NCBI GenBank assembly: GCA_910578405.1 | Contig: CAJTQO010000031.1 | Span: 1-43,630, forward strand | Direction: 5' to 3' | Origin: an uncultured Lachnospiraceae bacterium | GTDB lineage: Bacteria; Bacillota; Clostridia; Lachnospirales; Lachnospiraceae | DNA: 43,630 nt | Shown: positions 33,380 to 40,985 of the stretch, one piece after another | Layout: every line of letters begins with the position of its first letter | Numbering within the stretch: position 1 is the first letter of the stretch | Program-made: the position numbers and the translations under genes | The notes under the pieces: model-generated | The model's database searches: none | What the model was told of the DNA's origin: nothing | Seen by the model: only the letters and a program-made list of their open reading frames with translations

Positions 33380-34677
33380 TAAAATTCACCCGCTTTCCAC
33401 TTTGCATTTTTATTTTCCGGCGCCTGCTGTTCCCGCCCCGCCACATAACCATCTTCAATAATGATGCTGCATTCATCCCCAGTGCTTACCCGCGTGGCGA
33501 TGGCCTGCAGCCCTTCCCGTTCCAGCCATTTCCCAAATTCGTTTAATGTGTTTACGTCCATTTGCTCCAGCTTGTCCAAGAGGACGAAGCCACATTTGGG
33601 ATTCAGCTTTCTTACGATTGCAGTTGCAACTTTCAAACGGTCGGAACCGGACATGTTATCCCACTTCTGTCCGCCATATATCAATTCCCCGTCTGCCACT
33701 GACAGCCCTGGCAATGGCAGTTCCACGGACTGCAGCAGGCCGTCCCTGTCTTTCCTTGCCTGGTTAATTTCTACCGTCAGACCATCATACTGCTCCCTAT
33801 ATGCCCGCGCATCCTCTTCCGCTTTGTCTTTATCAAGATTTGCCCTTACTTTGCGGTTGGTTTCCTCGATATTTAATATGCTTTGCTCCAACTCTGCGGT
33901 AGGCTCATCATGAAGCTCCGACGCCTCTTTAATCGCTGCGTTTAATAATGCGTTGGCTTCCTCCAGTTCCTTTTCCTTTTTCAAAAGACGCTCCCGTATG
34001 GATTCCACTTCTTTTGCCAGCGATACCGCCTGCTGACGGCGCTGGCTTTCCCTTTCCCTTTTTTTCTGGTTTTCCCCATTCCTTGCCAGGATTTCCTGCT
34101 GCTGCAGGATTAGTTCCGTCGGGGAGACAAGTTCATTGGGCGCCTCCGGGTAATAAACCATTTCTTTTGCATATTTCTCTTTCTGGTCAGCGATCCGGCC
34201 AACCGCCGTCCGCTGGCTGGCAAGTTCCTTCTCTTTTTTGTCCAGTTGTTCCAGCCTGTCACCAATCCCGATAATTTTAAGGAGCGTTTTTGCTTTTTCC
34301 TGGCTGGACGCCTCCATAAACTTGGGCAGGTCTATGGCAAGCTGCTCCACGAATTCGTTCAGTATCTGCTGCCCTCCCTTTCTTCCTGTGGAGTCTGTGA
34401 TTTTCAGGCTGCTGTTTTTCCCCTTGCGTTCCACAACAAGCCCGTTATTCATAACAATATGTAAGTACGGTGGGACGGCTGACTCACGGAACTGCGCTTC
34501 TGAGGGGCGATAACGTTCCCCTCCCAACGCCCATGCAATGGAATCCAGCACGGAAGTCTTCCCCTGGTTGTTATTCCCACCGATGACTGTCAGGCCGTTT
34601 GCCGTCGGTTCTATCCGAACCGCCTTCACGCGTTTTATGTTTTCAATTTCCAATTTATTGATTTTCATCGCTTCCAT
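33379..34677 (-). CDS. SbcC/RecF-like ATPase
   Basis: 432 residues. The N-terminal Walker A GGNNNQGKTSVLDSIAWAL, two coiled-coil arms (about 155-215 and 220-300, ESQRRQQAVSLAKEVESIR and onward), and a C-terminal ATPase half with MSGSDRLKVATAIVRKL (signature) and GFVLLDKLEQMD (Walker B) form an SMC-type protein. Probably acts with the RecA-like and DUF669 neighbours in recombination-driven replication. ATG 34677 lies 7 nt after GGAGG. Confidence 0.85.
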   Translation of the reverse strand: MEAMKINKLEIENIKRVKAVRIEPTANGLTVIGGNNNQGKTSVLDSIAWALGGERYRPSEAQFRESAVPPYLHIVMNNGLVVERKGKNSSLKITDSTGRKGGQQILNEFVEQLAIDLPKFMEASSQEKAKTLLKIIGIGDRLEQLDKKEKELASQRTAVGRIADQKEKYAKEMVYYPEAPNELVSPTELILQQQEILARNGENQKKRERESQRRQQAVSLAKEVESIRERLLKKEKELEEANALLNAAIKEASELHDEPTAELEQSILNIEETNRKVRANLDKDKAEEDARAYREQYDGLTVEINQARKDRDGLLQSVELPLPGLSVADGELIYGGQKWDNMSGSDRLKVATAIVRKLNPKCGFVLLDKLEQMDVNTLNEFGKWLEREGLQAIATRVSTGDECSIIIEDGYVAGREQQAPENKNAKWKAGEF

Positions 34678-34764
34678 TTCCTATCCTCCCGGATTTTATT
34701 TCGTGGGATGCATTATATTGCTTTTCCCTCCCCTCTGCGCTATAATAAGCGCAGACATAAATAT

Positions 34765-34911
34765 TTATTTGTCCTTAACCTTTGAGCCTGCCGCCACAGG
34801 CTCTTTTTTCTTTTGCCAGGATGTCTTATCCCCCACAACCCTTACGCACCGCCCATTTTTCTGCACCATAGCCATAATCATAATTTTTTTCATGCGTCCA
34901 TGCCTTTCCAT
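34765..34911 (-). CDS. 48-residue phage protein, uncertain
   Basis: The ORF from ATG 34911 reads MERHGRMKKIMIMAMVQ and is basic; a second ATG at 34893 has a slightly better upstream AAAGG. It holds a perfect plus-strand terminator hairpin within its coding sequence (34784-34809), which is unusual for a real gene and lowers confidence. Function unknown. Confidence 0.4.
   Translation of the reverse strand: MERHGRMKKIMIMAMVQKNGRCVRVVGDKTSWQKKKEPVAAGSKVKDK
34784..34809 (+). terminator. Antisense-oriented terminator hairpin
   Basis: GAGCCTG (34784-34790), loop CCGCCA, CAGGCTC (34797-34803), then TTTTTT. It is perfectly formed for plus-strand transcripts although all genes here are on the minus strand. 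Confidence 0.65.
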
Positions 34912-34940
34912 TCCTCTACGCTTGTCCAGCCAGGATCCGT

Positions 34941-35084
34941 TCAAGCCGGATCCACTTTTTTAATCGTCACTTCCATGGTTTCATAGTCCCACCCCATCTG
35001 ATCGGCAAACAGCCTTAAGAGTGTCTCCTTTATCTTTGCCTTACGTTCCGGCGTAAGCTCCATGTCCAGTTCCCTGCTCTCCAT
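34941..35084 (-). CDS. 47-residue early phage protein, unknown function
   Basis: ATG 35084 follows GGGAGG. Reads MESRELDMELTPERKAKIKE and then a helical stretch (LLRLFADQMGWDYETMEVT). Small acidic helical proteins like this are frequent in early regions of Firmicutes phages. A 7-bp hairpin (GGATCCG / CGGATCC) overlaps its end. Confidence 0.6.
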   Translation of the reverse strand: MESRELDMELTPERKAKIKETLLRLFADQMGWDYETMEVTIKKVDPA

Positions 35085-35133
35085 GGCGAAGCCCTCCCTT
35101 CCTTACCCCATCTTATGTAGACACTGTTTGTAC

Positions 35134-35322
35134 TTATTTCAGGTCAATGTAAATTTTATTGTCATCCTGCCATGTGAAGCTTTCCACTTCCCTATCTGAA
35201 AAATCCTGTATTGCATCCTGATGCCGATTGCCCCGTGCAAACACGTTAGGTTCCCCATCACGGATATAAATTTCTGTGTCATCATTAACTACCCTAAGTT
35301 CTAAAATGCAGCTTACCGCCAT
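35134..35322 (-). CDS. 62-residue early phage protein, unknown function
   Basis: ATG 35322 follows AAAGGAGGGCGGCAT. The sequence (MAVSCILELRVVNDDTEIYI, ending NKIYIDLK) is acidic and beta-prone. It lies 14 bp after the preceding gene in the early operon. Not recognised. Confidence 0.6.
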   Translation of the reverse strand: MAVSCILELRVVNDDTEIYIRDGEPNVFARGNRHQDAIQDFSDREVESFTWQDDNKIYIDLK

Positions 35323-35336
35323 ATGCCGCCCTCCTT

Positions 35337-35747
35337 TCAGTTTTCTTCCTGCGCCTTTTTAAGCGCTTCGCCCATAATGCCGTGGGGTTCCTCCATGCGT
35401 GGCTTATATGTACGCTCCGACCGGAGGAACGTTTCCTGCTTCCGCTGCCTGCCCAAAAGCTGGGTAAGCTGGTTTAGCGCTTTCCGGTTCTGTTCTTCCC
35501 CGAAAAACTGCACAATGCATTCCAGCAACAGTACGGTGTTTTTGTTTTCCCTCCGCACCCTCCTGCTCTCCCGGAGCTTTTCGCCTGCCGCCTGGCATTC
35601 CTCCCCATCGGCGGAAAATTCCAGCCCATGAAGTAAATCCTGCAAGCGTTTGTCCTCTCTGCCTACGTTTTCATGCGCCAGGTTATATTCCTCCTGCCAC
35701 TGCCTGACGTTGTTTAAAAAAACTTGTATGGCCTCCGATGGCTCCAA
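35337..35747 (-). CDS. 136-residue helical early phage protein, unknown function
   Basis: Strongly helical and charged, with likely coiled-coil stretches (QWQEEYNLAHENVGREDKR, then EKLRESRRVRRENKNTVL). It follows the Cro-like gene after 151 bp. It could be a recombination or replication accessory, or a host-directed protein; no motif points either way. Confidence 0.6.
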   Translation of the reverse strand: MEPSEAIQVFLNNVRQWQEEYNLAHENVGREDKRLQDLLHGLEFSADGEECQAAGEKLRESRRVRRENKNTVLLLECIVQFFGEEQNRKALNQLTQLLGRQRKQETFLRSERTYKPRMEEPHGIMGEALKKAQEEN

Positions 35748-35898
35748 TTGGCACCCCTCCCTTCAAACCGTCATCCGTAGATGCAAAATTTTATCATTAA
35801 TTGCAATTTCCTTCCTTTTCTCCTATACTGTAAATTCCCTCTCCGTCTATCTTTCCTCACCCTAAAAAATGCTCAATCAGCTTGCCAAAGAAATCACC

Positions 35899-36081
35899 CT
35901 ACGAAATCAACTCTTCCACTCGAACGTTCAGCGCCCTTGCCACAGCCTGCAGATTGTCCACTGTCGGGCTTGACTTATTCCACTTTCGGATTGTGCCATT
36001 ACTTAATTTGGCTTCCTTCTCCACAGCAGAAACGGTTGTTCTACGTTCCTGGCATAACTCCTTGATTTTTTCGTAAATCAA
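35899..36081 (-). CDS. Cro-like XRE repressor
   Basis: 60 residues, essentially only a helix-turn-helix (KIKELCQERRTTVSAVEKEA, then LSNGTIRKWNKSSPTVDNL). First gene of the minus-strand lytic operon, downstream of the promoter at 36283-36255 and divergent from the CI-like gene. The similarity of LSNGTIRKWNKSSP to FGNSTIVKWKKSTP in the CI-like protein suggests both read the same operators, as Cro and CI do. Confidence 0.8.
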   Translation of the reverse strand: MIYEKIKELCQERRTTVSAVEKEAKLSNGTIRKWNKSSPTVDNLQAVARALNVRVEELIS

Positions 36082-36126
36082 TTTATCACCTCCATCTCTT
36101 TTTTAGAAAATAATCTCTTTTACTTA

Positions 36127-36283
36127 TTGACAAATAAGAAAGTATTCTATCATAAAAGCACATAATATGAAAATATTCTAATTTTCAGTTTTCGAATTAG
36201 TGTTTTCAACTGAAATTAGGATGTTTACGAGATTTTTTTCTCCTTACATCCTCTATTGTATGAGAATATTTTCTTTTTGTCAA
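36127..36283. promoter_or_regulatory. Lysis-lysogeny switch: divergent promoters with three operators
   Basis: Minus: TTGACA (36283-36278), 17 nt, TACAAT (36260-36255), near perfect. Plus: TTGACA (36127-36132) with a weaker -10 (TATCAT or TCATAA near 36148-36155). The operator GAAARTATTCT occurs at 36138-36148, 36169-36179 and inverted at 36263-36273. In both promoters one copy lies within the spacer, 5 nt (plus) or 4 nt (minus) after the -35 box. A fourth, weaker relative (GAAAATAATCT) lies near 36107. Confidence 0.75.
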
Positions 36284-36327
36284 GCACTTTTTAGAGATTT
36301 TTTTCTCGTTAAGAAAAGAGGTATTTT

Positions 36328-36738
36328 ATGACACTACATGAACGCATCAAGAGCCTTGCTGACACAAAGGGTATCAGTCTTCCCGCATTAGAGGCAGAAC
36401 TAGGATTTGGAAACAGTACGATAGTTAAATGGAAGAAATCTACTCCAAATGCTGATAAGTTAAATGCCGTTGCGCAATATTTTAATGTCACAATGGATTA
36501 TTTGCTCAATGGCAATGATAAAGATATTTTAACAGCCAAAGACAACCGTGATATAAAGAAAGACCTTGATTCTATCATGGACAAGCTACAATCGGGCAAT
36601 GACGGCCCTGCAAGCTACGATGGCGAAGCCCTTTCCCCTGAATCAATGGAACTTTTCAGGGACGAACTGGAAATAGCCCTGAAACGGTTAAAAATCATAA
36701 ACAAGGAAAAATATACTCCGAAAAAGTACAAAAAGTAG
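36328..36738 (+). CDS. CI-like prophage repressor (ImmR type)
   Basis: 136 residues. N-terminal helix-turn-helix (SLPALEAELGFGNSTIVKW), a linker region (GNDKDILTAKDNRDIKK), and a helical C-terminal part that probably mediates oligomerisation; no LexA-type peptidase domain. Followed at once by an ImmA/IrrE-type metalloprotease, so it resembles ImmR of ICEBs1 and phi105-like elements, which are removed by the partner protease. AAGAGG precedes ATG 36328. It would keep the minus-strand operon silent. Confidence 0.85.
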   Translation: MTLHERIKSLADTKGISLPALEAELGFGNSTIVKWKKSTPNADKLNAVAQYFNVTMDYLLNGNDKDILTAKDNRDIKKDLDSIMDKLQSGNDGPASYDGEALSPESMELFRDELEIALKRLKIINKEKYTPKKYKK

Positions 36739-36741
36739 GTG

Positions 36742-37179
36742 ATGTCATTGGGGAATTGTATAAAAGAAGTGGTTGAGAAATACGTAATAAAATACAGCAC
36801 CAGGGATCCATTTAAACTGGCCAGGCTGCTTGGAATCGAGGTGCAACTCGGAAATCCTGGATGCGCCGGGTGTTATATTTTTCTTAAAAATCATAGATAC
36901 ATTTTTCTCAATCAAAGTTTGCCAAAACATGAAATGAATCTGGTAATGGCTCATGAACTTGGACATGCTATTTTACATAGAAAAGAAAATTGCTATTTTA
37001 TGAGAAACAAAACTCTATTGCTTAATTCCAAAAAAGAAATAGAGGCAAATTTGTTTGCTATGGAACTTTTGATTGATGATTCATTTATAGAAGACAACAA
37101 ACATTTAACTATCGAGCAAATTGCAAGATTATCTGGATATTGCGAAAAGTTAATAGAATTAAGATTGCAAAGTAATTAA
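36742..37179 (+). CDS. ImmA/IrrE-family metalloprotease
   Basis: 145 residues with the zinc motif HELGH in VMAHELGHAILH at about 72 and a downstream Glu (KKEIEANLFAMELL) as third ligand. The usual role is cutting the ImmR-type repressor encoded just upstream, giving induction after DNA damage or a cell-cell signal. The start is ATG 36742 (or GTG 36739), four bases after the repressor stop, with AGGTG as ribosome binding site. Confidence 0.87.
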   Translation: MSLGNCIKEVVEKYVIKYSTRDPFKLARLLGIEVQLGNPGCAGCYIFLKNHRYIFLNQSLPKHEMNLVMAHELGHAILHRKENCYFMRNKTLLLNSKKEIEANLFAMELLIDDSFIEDNKHLTIEQIARLSGYCEKLIELRLQSN

Positions 37180-37203
37180 AAGACTGACTAATCCGTATAA
37201 GCC

Positions 37204-37666
37204 CTATTAGGCTGTAAAGATTCAGGCACGCAGAAAGATGCCGTTGCATATACCAGTGAAGCTGACGAAAGTGTGGATATCGAAAAAACGGAGGCCAATT
37301 CAGATGATTCCGGGTAGGAACCTGAAACGGAGGCAGCGAAGGAAACAGAGGCAACACCTGATGAAACCGCAAAAAAACCATGCATATATACCCGCTGGGT
37401 GAGGCCAAAGCCATAAAATTTGTAAGAGAGCCGCAGGGGACAGACAATATCATATTAGATAATGAATATGTAACAGTAATCGGAACCGAACATGATGCTT
37501 TTTTTGGGATATGGTAAACTTATTTTTGATAAATAAATCGGATAAGAAAATTATAGTTAGCGCCAATGATGTTTCTGTAAATGGGTACATGGTTAATCCA
37601 TTTTATACACCCACGATAGCTCCCAACAAATGCTCTTTCATCTCTATTGCTTGGTCAGAATTATAA
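37204..37666 (+). pseudogene. Decayed lipoprotein gene
   Basis: Three frame pieces make one lipoprotein: LLGCKDSGTQKDAVAYTSEA (lipobox, acidic linker, then an internal TAG near 37317), a second piece with REPQGTDNIILDNEYVTVIG and AFFGIW, and a third with VNLFLINKSDKKIIVSANDV, ending IAWSEL. The order and the C-terminal pattern are those of secreted or surface lipoproteins common in Clostridia. The signal peptide upstream of the lipobox is lost. As cargo beside the repressor it may once have served superinfection exclusion or surface modification; this is speculation. Confidence 0.65.
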
Positions 37667-37674
37667 ATTCTCTC

Positions 37675-37703
37675 TTGACAATACGTGTAGCACGTATTAT
37701 ACT
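37675..37703 (+). promoter_or_regulatory. HicAB promoter with operator filling the spacer
   Basis: TTGACA (37675-37680), 17 nt, TATACT (37698-37703). The 17-bp spacer is itself a perfect interrupted palindrome: ATACGTG TAG CACGTAT (37681-37697). A HicB dimer bound there would block polymerase. Confidence 0.8.
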
Positions 37704-37724
37704 GTTTTTGTAAGGAGGCGGAAC

Positions 37725-37901
37725 ATGAAAGACAGGGATCTTATTAAACTCTTAAAGAAAAATGGTTGGCAACTTGACAGAATTAACGGAAGCCACCATA
37801 TTTTCAGAAAAGAGGGTATGACCGTTTCAGTTCCCGTGCATGGAAAAGATGTTCCTACCGGTCTGCTACATCAAATTTTGAAAGATGCGGGGCTGAAATA
37901 G
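37725..37901 (+). CDS. hicA: HicA toxin (mRNA interferase)
   Basis: 58 residues from ATG 37725 after AAGGAGG. The family pattern is complete: MKDRDLIKLLKKNGWQLDR, the catalytic His in INGSHHIFRKEG, and VPVHGKDVPTGLLHQILKDA. It folds like a small double-strand RNA binding domain and cuts mRNA when free of HicB. The hicB gene follows after 36 bp. Located in the prophage's maintenance region beside the integrase. Confidence 0.92.
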   Translation: MKDRDLIKLLKKNGWQLDRINGSHHIFRKEGMTVSVPVHGKDVPTGLLHQILKDAGLK

Positions 37902-37937
37902 CTCCGCCTTTCAAAAAAGTAAAAAGGAGGTTTTTTT

Positions 37938-38315
37938 ATGTTATTTGTATATCCCGCTATCTTCCACAAGGAAGATGAATCCTACTGGGTGGAATTTCCC
38001 GATCTGAAAGGATGCAATACCTACGGTTCTACCATTCCTGAAGCTATGGAAATGGCGCAAGAAGCACTTACCGGATATCTTTTGTCATTGTTAGAACATG
38101 GAGATAACATCACTTCTCCCTCCGATATTTCCTCCATTCATGCAGACGATGGTTTTTCCTCCCTTGTGTCTTGTGACATTAACCAATATAAGGACACGAA
38201 GGCAGTAAAAAAGACATTAACCATACCGTCATGGCTGAATGACCGCGCCATTTCTATGGGGATAAACTTTTCACAGGTATTACAGGAAGCCCTTCTCTCC
38301 AAAATACAAGCATAG
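37938..38315 (+). CDS. hicB: HicB antitoxin
   Basis: 125 residues. The N-terminal partial RNase H-like fold (YPAIFHKEDESYWVEFPDL, then AMEMAQEALTGYL) binds HicA; the C-terminal part (KKTLTIPSWLNDRAISM, then NFSQVLQEALLSKI) is a ribbon-helix-helix DNA binding domain, likely for the palindrome at 37681-37697. AAAAGGAGG precedes ATG 37938. Confidence 0.92.
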   Translation: MLFVYPAIFHKEDESYWVEFPDLKGCNTYGSTIPEAMEMAQEALTGYLLSLLEHGDNITSPSDISSIHADDGFSSLVSCDINQYKDTKAVKKTLTIPSWLNDRAISMGINFSQVLQEALLSKIQA

Positions 38316-38329
38316 CATTTAACTAGCAG

Positions 38330-38353
38330 CCCCGATTTCACATAGAATCGGGG
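38330..38353 (+). terminator. Hairpin after hicB
   Basis: CCCCGATT (38330-38337) pairs with AATCGGGG (38346-38353) around an 8-nt loop. Few T residues follow, so it is a weak terminator or a barrier between hicAB and the integrase. Confidence 0.5.
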
Positions 38354-38397
38354 TTGAAACAACATTACTCTCATAAAACATATCGGAGGATAATGCA

Positions 38398-39759
38398 ATG
38401 CCCAAAGCAACGAGATGCGCCATATACATCCGTGTTTCCACCGAAGAACAGCACCTAAACGGCCTTTCCCTTCCCGCGCAACGCAAAGCCCTGACGGAAT
38501 ACGCCGAGGCAAACAACTACAGCGTCATCGGCTATTATGCGGATGAGGGCATATCCGCCCGGAAATCCATGAAATACCGCAAGGGGCTTTTAACGCTTTT
38601 GGAAGATGTAAAGCAGAATAAAATAGACATGATCCTTGTCACCAAACTAGACCGCTGGTTCCGGAATATCAAGGATTATAACATTACGGAAGAAATCCTG
38701 CAGGCCCACAACTGCTATTGGAAAACGATTTATGAAAATTATGACTCTTCCACGGCCAACGGGCAGATGGTTATTAACATTATGCTGTCCGTCAACCAGG
38801 CGGAATGCGACCGGACTTCCGAGCGTATCAAAGCCGTTTTGGATTACAAACGCTCCATAGGGGAAGTGACCAGCGGCCGCTGTGCCTGCTACGGATATAA
38901 GGTAATGGATAACCGCCTGGTAAAGGATGAGACTGCATCCTCCATTATTGAAGACGCCTACCAGCATTACTTTACCTGCTACTCCATCCGAAGCACCATT
39001 GCCTATCTGCAGGAAAAATATGGGGATGCCGCCCCATCCGCCAATAAAGTAGACCGCCTTTTTAAAAACGAAACCTATGCCGGTAAGGATAAAAACAATT
39101 ATAATTATTGCGAGCCTTACATAACGCTGGAGCAATTTGAAATGGCCCGCAGAATCACCCAATCCAAAACACGTTCCGAAGCTTCCCAGTCTTACATTTT
39201 CAGTTCCCTAATCAAATGCCCCGTCTGCGGGAACAATTACACCGGATACCGGAAAAAACAGAAACTGAAAAATGGCGGTGAAAGCATATACACCAAATAT
39301 CGGTGTGGGAATAAATTTAACCGCCACGGCGGGATGCATCTTACGGAGCATATTTTGGAGAACTATATGATCATCCACGTCCCGCAGCGCCTGGATGCCG
39401 AAATCACCAGCATGAAATCCAAAGCCGCAACAGGCAGGAAGGCTAAAAAGGATTCACCGGGAAAGATACAGGCCGAACTGGACCGTCTGAACCTGTTGTT
39501 TCAAAAAGGCAGGATAACTGAGGAATACTATGATAACCAATATGAAATCCTTTCCGGAAAGTTAGAAAGGCAGAAGGAAGAAGATAACGGCAGGGAACTG
39601 GAAGCCTACAGCAGGCTGCAGCGCTCATTCAACGGCAACTGGCTTGAGATATACAGCCAACTGGACAGCTCCCATAAAAATGCTTTCTGGAAAAGCATCA
39701 TAAACAAAATACACTTAGACCCTGAAACCCGCACGATAAAAGGGTTTGATTTTATATAG
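38398..39759 (+). CDS. Large serine recombinase (integrase)
   Basis: 453 residues. Catalytic Ser in YIRVSTEEQ at about residue 14 and the arginine-bearing stretch TKLDRWFRN complete the resolvase domain. A recombinase domain follows (ACYGYKVMDNRLVKDE and onward), then a zinc ribbon (CPVCGNNYTGY and YRCGNKFNRHG) and a coiled coil (KIQAELDRLNLLFQ and onward). It inserts and, with a directionality factor not identified here, excises the phage. CGGAGG precedes ATG 38398, and the gene ends 25 bp before the attR core, the usual position. Confidence 0.95.
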   Translation: MPKATRCAIYIRVSTEEQHLNGLSLPAQRKALTEYAEANNYSVIGYYADEGISARKSMKYRKGLLTLLEDVKQNKIDMILVTKLDRWFRNIKDYNITEEILQAHNCYWKTIYENYDSSTANGQMVINIMLSVNQAECDRTSERIKAVLDYKRSIGEVTSGRCACYGYKVMDNRLVKDETASSIIEDAYQHYFTCYSIRSTIAYLQEKYGDAAPSANKVDRLFKNETYAGKDKNNYNYCEPYITLEQFEMARRITQSKTRSEASQSYIFSSLIKCPVCGNNYTGYRKKQKLKNGGESIYTKYRCGNKFNRHGGMHLTEHILENYMIIHVPQRLDAEITSMKSKAATGRKAKKDSPGKIQAELDRLNLLFQKGRITEEYYDNQYEILSGKLERQKEEDNGRELEAYSRLQRSFNGNWLEIYSQLDSSHKNAFWKSIINKIHLDPETRTIKGFDFI

Positions 39760-39810
39760 AAATTGGTGTAGTAAACTATGCTACACAGTGGAATTCGAAC
39801 CCCACGCTAC
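39750..39810. other. attR, right prophage junction
   Basis: Core ACAGT at 39785-39789, identical to attL 409-413. The inner arm (ATTGGTGTAGTA at 39761-39772) is the inverse of the arm at attL (TACTACACCAAT). Joining both inner arms gives an attP that is nearly symmetrical around a central GT; to the right lies host coding sequence. Confidence 0.85.
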
Positions 39811-40219
39811 CTCTCTGGAAGCAAAAGGAGACGGCTATGTAATTGCCTCCCTTGGGGAAGACTCCGGCTATGTTCCCTACACGGCATTCAGCGCTAAGAA
39901 AAGTTTTATTGATGACAATCCGCAAATCATCCAAGCTTTCACCAATGCCCTGCAAAAAGGCATGGATTACGTCCAGAGCCATAGCCCGGAAGAAATAGCT
40001 AAAATCATTGCCCCTCAATTTGAAGAAACCAATCTGGACACCCTTACGGCCATTGTCTCCAGATACCATGGGCAAGACACATGGAAAGAAAACCTAATCT
40101 TTGAGGAAGATTCCTTTACCCTGCTGCAGGATATCCTGTACGAAGCCGGAGAGCTGTCTGAACGAACGCCTTACGAAATTCTGGTAACTACTGAATTTGC
40201 AAAGACGGCCTCACCTTAA
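39788..40219 (+). pseudogene. 3' fragment of the ABC transporter substrate-binding protein
   Basis: 143 residues continuing directly from the fragment at the left end: VEFEPHATSLEAKGDGYVI, then SGYVPYTAFSAKKSFI and a helical end to TAA 40217-40219. With the left piece it restores the C-terminal two thirds of an NMT1/THI5-like binding protein, which carries small substrates to an inner-membrane ABC importer. Without promoter and N-terminus it is not functional while the prophage is present. The stop is natural, not phage-derived. Confidence 0.85.
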
Positions 40220-40274
40220 CTACAAATGTTTCCGCCGCGCATGCACCGTCCAAACCTTATAACTGTCAAATCTG

Positions 40275-40460
40275 TCAAAACAACTTTACACTAACTGAAG
40301 AAAGCTCCTGCTGTATACGCGCCATCAAAAACTCTGCAACTGCTGAGTTTACCAAAACGGCATCATGCCGCAGATGAGAAATGCCACACGGAACATACCT
40401 TTGCTCCCCTGCCCATCCGCAGATAGAAATAGATTCAAAGGCTTCATCGCAAACTTTTAG
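40275..40460 (-). pseudogene. Remnant of an unidentified gene
   Basis: A 61-codon open stretch without start reads ICGWAGEQRYVPCGISHLRH and then AVLVNSAVAEFLMARIQ, which looks like real protein sequence. It stops at TGA 40277-40275 and is broken upstream by stops. It may be the C-terminal end of a lost regulator or enzyme. The rest of the 40220-40643 gap holds only the hairpin at 40496-40534. Confidence 0.35.
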
Positions 40461-40495
40461 TGATTTGTTTAACCATTTTTTGAATTTATTCCCCC

Positions 40496-40534
40496 AAAAA
40501 GAGCGAGTGCATAAATCTGATGCACTCGCTCTTT
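40496..40534. terminator. Bidirectional terminator
   Basis: A 12-bp perfect stem, GAGCGAGTGCAT (40501-40512) with ATGCACTCGCTC (40520-40531), has A5 on the left and T3 on the right. It separates the interrupted transporter gene from the sigma-factor operon that ends from the other side. Confidence 0.8.
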
Positions 40535-40643
40535 GAAACTGTCATTGCCTTATTGACATTGGTTTCGCAGCGTCCCCTTTACTTTAAAGCATAAAAACAT
40601 CTATACATAATGCCTGCTTTTTAAAAACAATCACACACCCTTT

Positions 40644-40985
40644 CTAGAACCGCATATCATACCAGCCTTCCAACTGCATAGCGTAATCCAACGCGCCAAG
40701 AACCATGGCAAAAAACACAAGACACACTGTCAGAAAAATCGCCGTCTTATCATAGACAAAATTTACCGTCTCTCCTTCCGAAAAAGCCTTTGCTGTCCGG
40801 TGATTTCCCACCAGCGCTTCTATCCCAAGAAAAATAAACATCAACGGCCATAGACGGAAAATATATTGATAAGGCAACTCCGGTAAAAATATGCGCGCCA
40901 AGAACAAAACTCCAAACAGAATTAACACGACCCCAAATGTCACCGCGCCAACCCTATGACTCCTGGTCGGCCTGCCCTTTTCCAT
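40644..40985 (-). CDS. Membrane protein of the sigma-factor operon
   Basis: 113 residues from ATG 40985 after AAAGGAG (MEKGRPTRSHRVGAVTFG). Three apolar segments (about 14-34, 42-58 and 80-103) resemble the small membrane proteins with LiaF/DUF5668-like segments that often accompany cell-envelope sigma factors. Its start overlaps the end of the repeat-containing gene at 40954. Exact role unknown. Confidence 0.6.
   Translation of the reverse strand: MEKGRPTRSHRVGAVTFGVVLILFGVLFLARIFLPELPYQYIFRLWPLMFIFLGIEALVGNHRTAKAFSEGETVNFVYDKTAIFLTVCLVFFAMVLGALDYAMQLEGWYDMRF

Noticed and set aside
33340..33400. Overlap of RecA-like and SbcC-like genes as a gene fusion
   Set aside because: The frames differ and a clear TAATG stop-start is present; these are two coupled genes.
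38398..39759. Integrase as the tail-fibre invertase
   Set aside because: Large serine integrases act on distinct attP/attB sites; the 19-bp repeats show no resemblance to the att arms. Not excluded, but unsupported.
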